DNA of 7,013 nucleotides from JBEKDJ01 sp050014415 (GTDB lineage: Bacteria; Desulfobacterota; BSN033; UBA1163). The translations under genes and the position numbers were made by a program. Location of the stretch: NCBI GenBank assembly GCA_050014415.1, contig JBEKDJ010000388.1:1-7013 (forward strand), read 5' to 3'. Below are positions 6,858 through 7,013 of this stretch, in pieces (position 1 is the stretch's first letter; the number at the start of each line of letters is the position of its first letter). The notes under the pieces are model-generated. The model saw only the letters and a program-made list of their open reading frames with translations, did no database searches and was not told the origin of the DNA.

Positions 6858-6919
6858 TATCCCTTAAGTCCCGGTAAGGCAACCTTTGCACCTTTGACAA
6901 CTTTTAATGTGTCCCGCAT
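6854..6919 (-). CDS. Short 21-residue ORF with a strong SD
   Basis: The ORF begins MRDTLKVVKGAKVALPG and ends GY-TAA. It is preceded by AAAGGAGGGTAAAGAT-ATG, one of the strongest SDs in the window, and starts 18 bp after the likely stop of the upstream gene, as in an operon. The peptide is basic (six K/R in 21) and is unlike any leader peptide I know: there is no run of a single amino acid codon and no obvious terminator-antiterminator pair after it. It may be a genuine small protein or the 5' stub of a deleted gene. It lies 56 bp before flavoprotein copy 2. Confidence 0.35.
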   Translation of the reverse strand: MRDTLKVVKGAKVALPGLKGY

Positions 6920-6937
6920 ATCTTTACCCTCCTTTCT

Positions 6938-7012
6938 TCAACCTGATATCATTCCCGTTTGCCCTTGCTGGAGTCGCAAGTGCTTTATCCTCTCGGAAAT
7001 CTCCTCCAGGAC
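6938..7012 (-). CDS. C-terminal end of an unidentified upstream gene
   Basis: The minus strand is open from the window edge through VLEEISERIKHLRLQQGQ and stops at TGA (6940-6938), 18 bp before the next start. The heptad-like L/I spacing (LEEISERIKHLRL) suggests a C-terminal helix or short coiled coil. Only 24 residues are visible, and other frames are also partly open, so identity is unknown. Confidence 0.4.
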   Translation of the reverse strand, partial: VLEEISERIKHLRLQQGQTGMISG

Positions 7013-7013
7013 G

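Overview
This 7 kb window reads almost entirely from the minus strand, so gene order below runs from high to low coordinates. No tRNA, rRNA, CRISPR array, insertion sequence or phage gene was recognised. The content is an aldehyde:ferredoxin oxidoreductase (AOR)-type tungsten enzyme, two paralogous soluble fumarate-reductase-like flavoproteins, an orphan LivK-type periplasmic binding protein and a two-domain VOC protein, most behind strong AGGAGG-type ribosome binding sites. This suggests a strictly anaerobic bacterium with flexible organic-acid or aromatic metabolism, perhaps a Desulfobacterota or syntrophic lineage. That is an inference from gene content; no marker gene is present.

Layout on the minus strand: the C-terminus of an unidentified gene (7012-6938); a 21-codon ORF with a strong SD (6919-6854); a candidate promoter (about 6857-6829); intact flavoprotein copy 2 (6797-5349); a 182 bp spacer with stem-loops and an 8 bp inverted repeat; an AOR gene broken by an in-frame TAG and lacking its C-terminal half (5166-4192); an intact substrate-binding protein (4153-2954); a 467 bp gap with only weak coding traces; flavoprotein copy 1, frameshifted by an exact 37 bp tandem duplication at its 5' end (2486-992); and a two-domain VOC protein (947-15).

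The cluster looks like a catabolic or redox operon: an imported organic substrate, oxidation or reduction by FAD enzymes, an aldehyde/acid redox step by AOR, and a VOC isomerase, epimerase or lyase step. No substrate can be assigned. The notable point is decay: two enzyme genes carry independent lesions (nonsense plus truncation; tandem duplication), while their flavoprotein paralogue, the transport protein and the VOC gene are open. The 37 bp duplication could also be a reversible slippage switch or an assembly error. I did not find convincing evidence of a new defence, mobile or regulatory system here.
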